Assembly (NCBI GenBank): GCA_002408385.1
Contig: DHSB01000247.1
Span: forward strand, 17,880 to 24,921
Origin: Myxococcales bacterium UBA5297
GTDB taxonomy: Bacteria > Myxococcota > Myxococcia > Myxococcales > UBA5297
Length of the DNA: 7,042 bases
Direction of reading: 5' to 3'
Position numbers and translations under genes: made by a program. The notes under the pieces are model-generated. The model ran no database searches. It was not told where the DNA came from and saw nothing but the letters and a program-made list of their open reading frames with translations. Position 1 is the stretch's first letter, and the number at the start of each line of letters is the position of its first letter. Below, in pieces: positions 6,022 to 7,042 of the stretch.

Positions 6022-6573
6022 TCAGTGGCGCTTCTTCACGTCGCCGCGCCGCAGCCCCCGGTACATCTCCAGCGCGTCCCGGATGATCTCGTGCGCCTGC
6101 TCCGGGCCCATGAAGTTCTCGATGACCACCTGCTTGCACTCGAGCGTCTTGTAGTCCTCGAAGAAGCGCCGGATCTCGCGCAGCACGTGGGTTGGAAGCT
6201 GCGTGTGGTCGGTGTAGTCGGCGAACGCGGGGTCGCCGATGCTCACCGCGATGATCTTGTCGTCGGTGCCCTTCTCGTCGCGCATGCGCATCACCCCGAC
6301 GGCTCGGGCGTCGACGATGGTCAGCGGGTGCACCGGCTCTTGCATCAGCACGAGCGCGTCGAGCGGGTCGTCGTCGTCGCAGAAGGTGCGCGGGATGAAA
6401 CCGTAGTTGGCCGGGTAGTGGACGGCGCTGTAGAGCACGCGGTCGAGCCGCAAGAAGCCGGTCTCCTTATCGAGCTCGTATTTGTTCTTGCTTCCCTTCG
6501 GGACCTCGATCACCACGGGGAAGCCTCGGTCGATGACCTGCTCGTCGATGTAGATGTCGTGCCAGGCGTGCAT
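6022..6573 (-). CDS. ppa: Inorganic pyrophosphatase, family I
   Basis: A 183-residue cytoplasmic enzyme that hydrolyses pyrophosphate to two phosphates with Mg2+, pulling biosynthetic reactions forward. The signature DDDPLDAL lies at 67-74. Residues equivalent to the E. coli active site are all present: Glu23, Lys31, Glu33, Arg45, Tyr53, Tyr57, Asp67, Asp69, Asp72, Asp99, Asp104, Lys106, Tyr141 and Lys142. The length is slightly above the E. coli protein (175), with a short C-terminal basic tail (KKRH). The ATG at 6573 has GGAGAA 7 nt upstream; extending the frame further upstream gives Arg/Ser-rich sequence unlike the family and running through repeat DNA. It stands alone between repeat-rich spacers, with no operon partner in view. 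Identification is secure. Confidence 0.97.
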   Translation of the reverse strand: MHAWHDIYIDEQVIDRGFPVVIEVPKGSKNKYELDKETGFLRLDRVLYSAVHYPANYGFIPRTFCDDDDPLDALVLMQEPVHPLTIVDARAVGVMRMRDEKGTDDKIIAVSIGDPAFADYTDHTQLPTHVLREIRRFFEDYKTLECKQVVIENFMGPEQAHEIIRDALEMYRGLRRGDVKKRH

Positions 6574-7042
6574 GGGCTGATTCTCCGGGCGCCAGCTCCG
6601 TCGTTGCCAGAATGCTGCGGTCGCCCTCCAGGTATAACCTCTCGGCGCGCCGACACCTTCGGCCGGGGAACAACTGTCTTGGGTGGCAAGAGCCCGAGCC
6701 CCGATAACCCCGAGCGTAGGGGCCACCAGCGGTCGCCCCGAAGTCGAAGGGGGCCTTGCGCGGCCGCACTCGCTGGCTCGGATCGCCGATCTCTGCACCT
6801 GTGTCGCTGCCCCGCTGGCCCGCCCCCGCCACTCCCAACCGCATGGCCAGCGCGCTCGCCGCGGTTTCTGGTTGCGCGGGCTTGGGAGCGATCGTGTGTG
6901 CTGGCCTTCCGGATTCCGGCTTGATCACGCTGCAGTACGCCTCGACATGCGAGGGGCGCCGCAGCGCTTGCGGCCGCTGCTGGAACGAGCGACCAGGCCC
7001 ACGCAACGGCACGTGCGATCGCCCCTCCCAGGCGCGCCCTCG
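6574..7042. other. Gene-free stretch upstream of ppa
   Basis: I find no supportable gene in these 469 bp. Open frames exist on both strands (for instance plus strand from 6843 to the window edge, minus strand from 7012 into ppa), but neither has a ribosome binding site or recognisable protein pattern. It should contain the ppa promoter. It also holds a repeat fragment (6708-6747) and two hairpins near the end: CCTCG-ACATG-CGAGG (6940-6954) and GCAGCG...CGCTGC (6961-6980). A gene could begin beyond the window edge. Confidence 0.5.
6708..6747. repeat. Second fragment of the ppa-flanking intergenic repeat
   Basis: CCCGAGCGTAGG (6709-6720) is identical to 5744-5755, and CGAAGTCGA (6739-6747) is identical to 5731-5739, but here the two blocks come in the opposite order. 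Together they suggest a rearranged relative of the repeat region on the other side of ppa. Confidence 0.5.

Noticed and set aside
6630..6640. AT-rich TTATACC as a -10 box for ppa
   Set aside because: It stands out in GC-rich DNA and is suitably placed, but no matching -35 element lies 16-18 nt upstream, so a promoter cannot be claimed.
6025..6924. Plus-strand open frame of 299 codons opposite ppa
   Set aside because: His/Val/Asp-rich mirror of the pyrophosphatase gene with no recognisable domain.
6467..7012. Minus-strand open frame overlapping the start of ppa
   Set aside because: It runs out of frame into ppa, reads through repeat DNA, and has no ribosome binding site or family pattern that I can see.

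Overview
This GC-rich window carries seven supportable protein genes, no recognisable tRNA or rRNA, no transposase and no CRISPR array. The mix (an exported ACE-type M2 peptidase, zinc-ribbon membrane proteins, a GerW/YtfJ-like protein, a SHOCT protein and a family I pyrophosphatase) with a strong G/C bias at third codon positions fits a Gram-negative soil or environmental bacterium, most likely of the former deltaproteobacteria (Myxococcota or relatives). That placement is an inference from gene content and repeat style, not from a marker gene.

Layout. (1) 190-2561, plus strand: a signal-peptide-bearing M2 peptidyl-dipeptidase followed, through an ATGA stop/start overlap, by a small membrane-anchored SAM methyltransferase of FAM173-like appearance. 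(2) 2562-2684: convergent spacer with a small hairpin. (3) 2685-4570, minus strand: two tandem, clearly paralogous proteins, each with N-terminal zinc ribbon(s), a conserved middle domain and a C-terminal membrane helix. (4) 4571-4903: gene-free spacer holding two diverged copies of a ~50-bp hairpin-bearing repeat. (5) 4904-5149, minus: a small membrane SHOCT protein, divergent from (6) 5274-5639, plus: a GerW/YtfJ-like protein with a C-terminal hydrophobic segment. (7) 5640-6021: gene-free, filled with palindrome-rich intergenic repeat sequence. (8) 6022-6573, minus: inorganic pyrophosphatase (ppa). (9) 6574-7042: gene-free as far as can be judged, with a second fragment of the repeat sequence and several hairpins.

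How they fit together. The peptidase and methyltransferase are almost certainly co-translated, though no biochemical link is known. The zinc-ribbon pair forms a two-gene operon (29-bp gap) and is the least characterised and most interesting part. Four of the seven proteins (methyltransferase, both zinc-ribbon proteins, SHOCT protein) have a confident single membrane helix at one end and the GerW-like protein has a probable one, so the centre of the window is rich in small membrane-associated proteins of unknown role. ppa looks like a stand-alone housekeeping gene bracketed by intergenic repeats. I see no strong evidence for a defence, secretion or mobile system.
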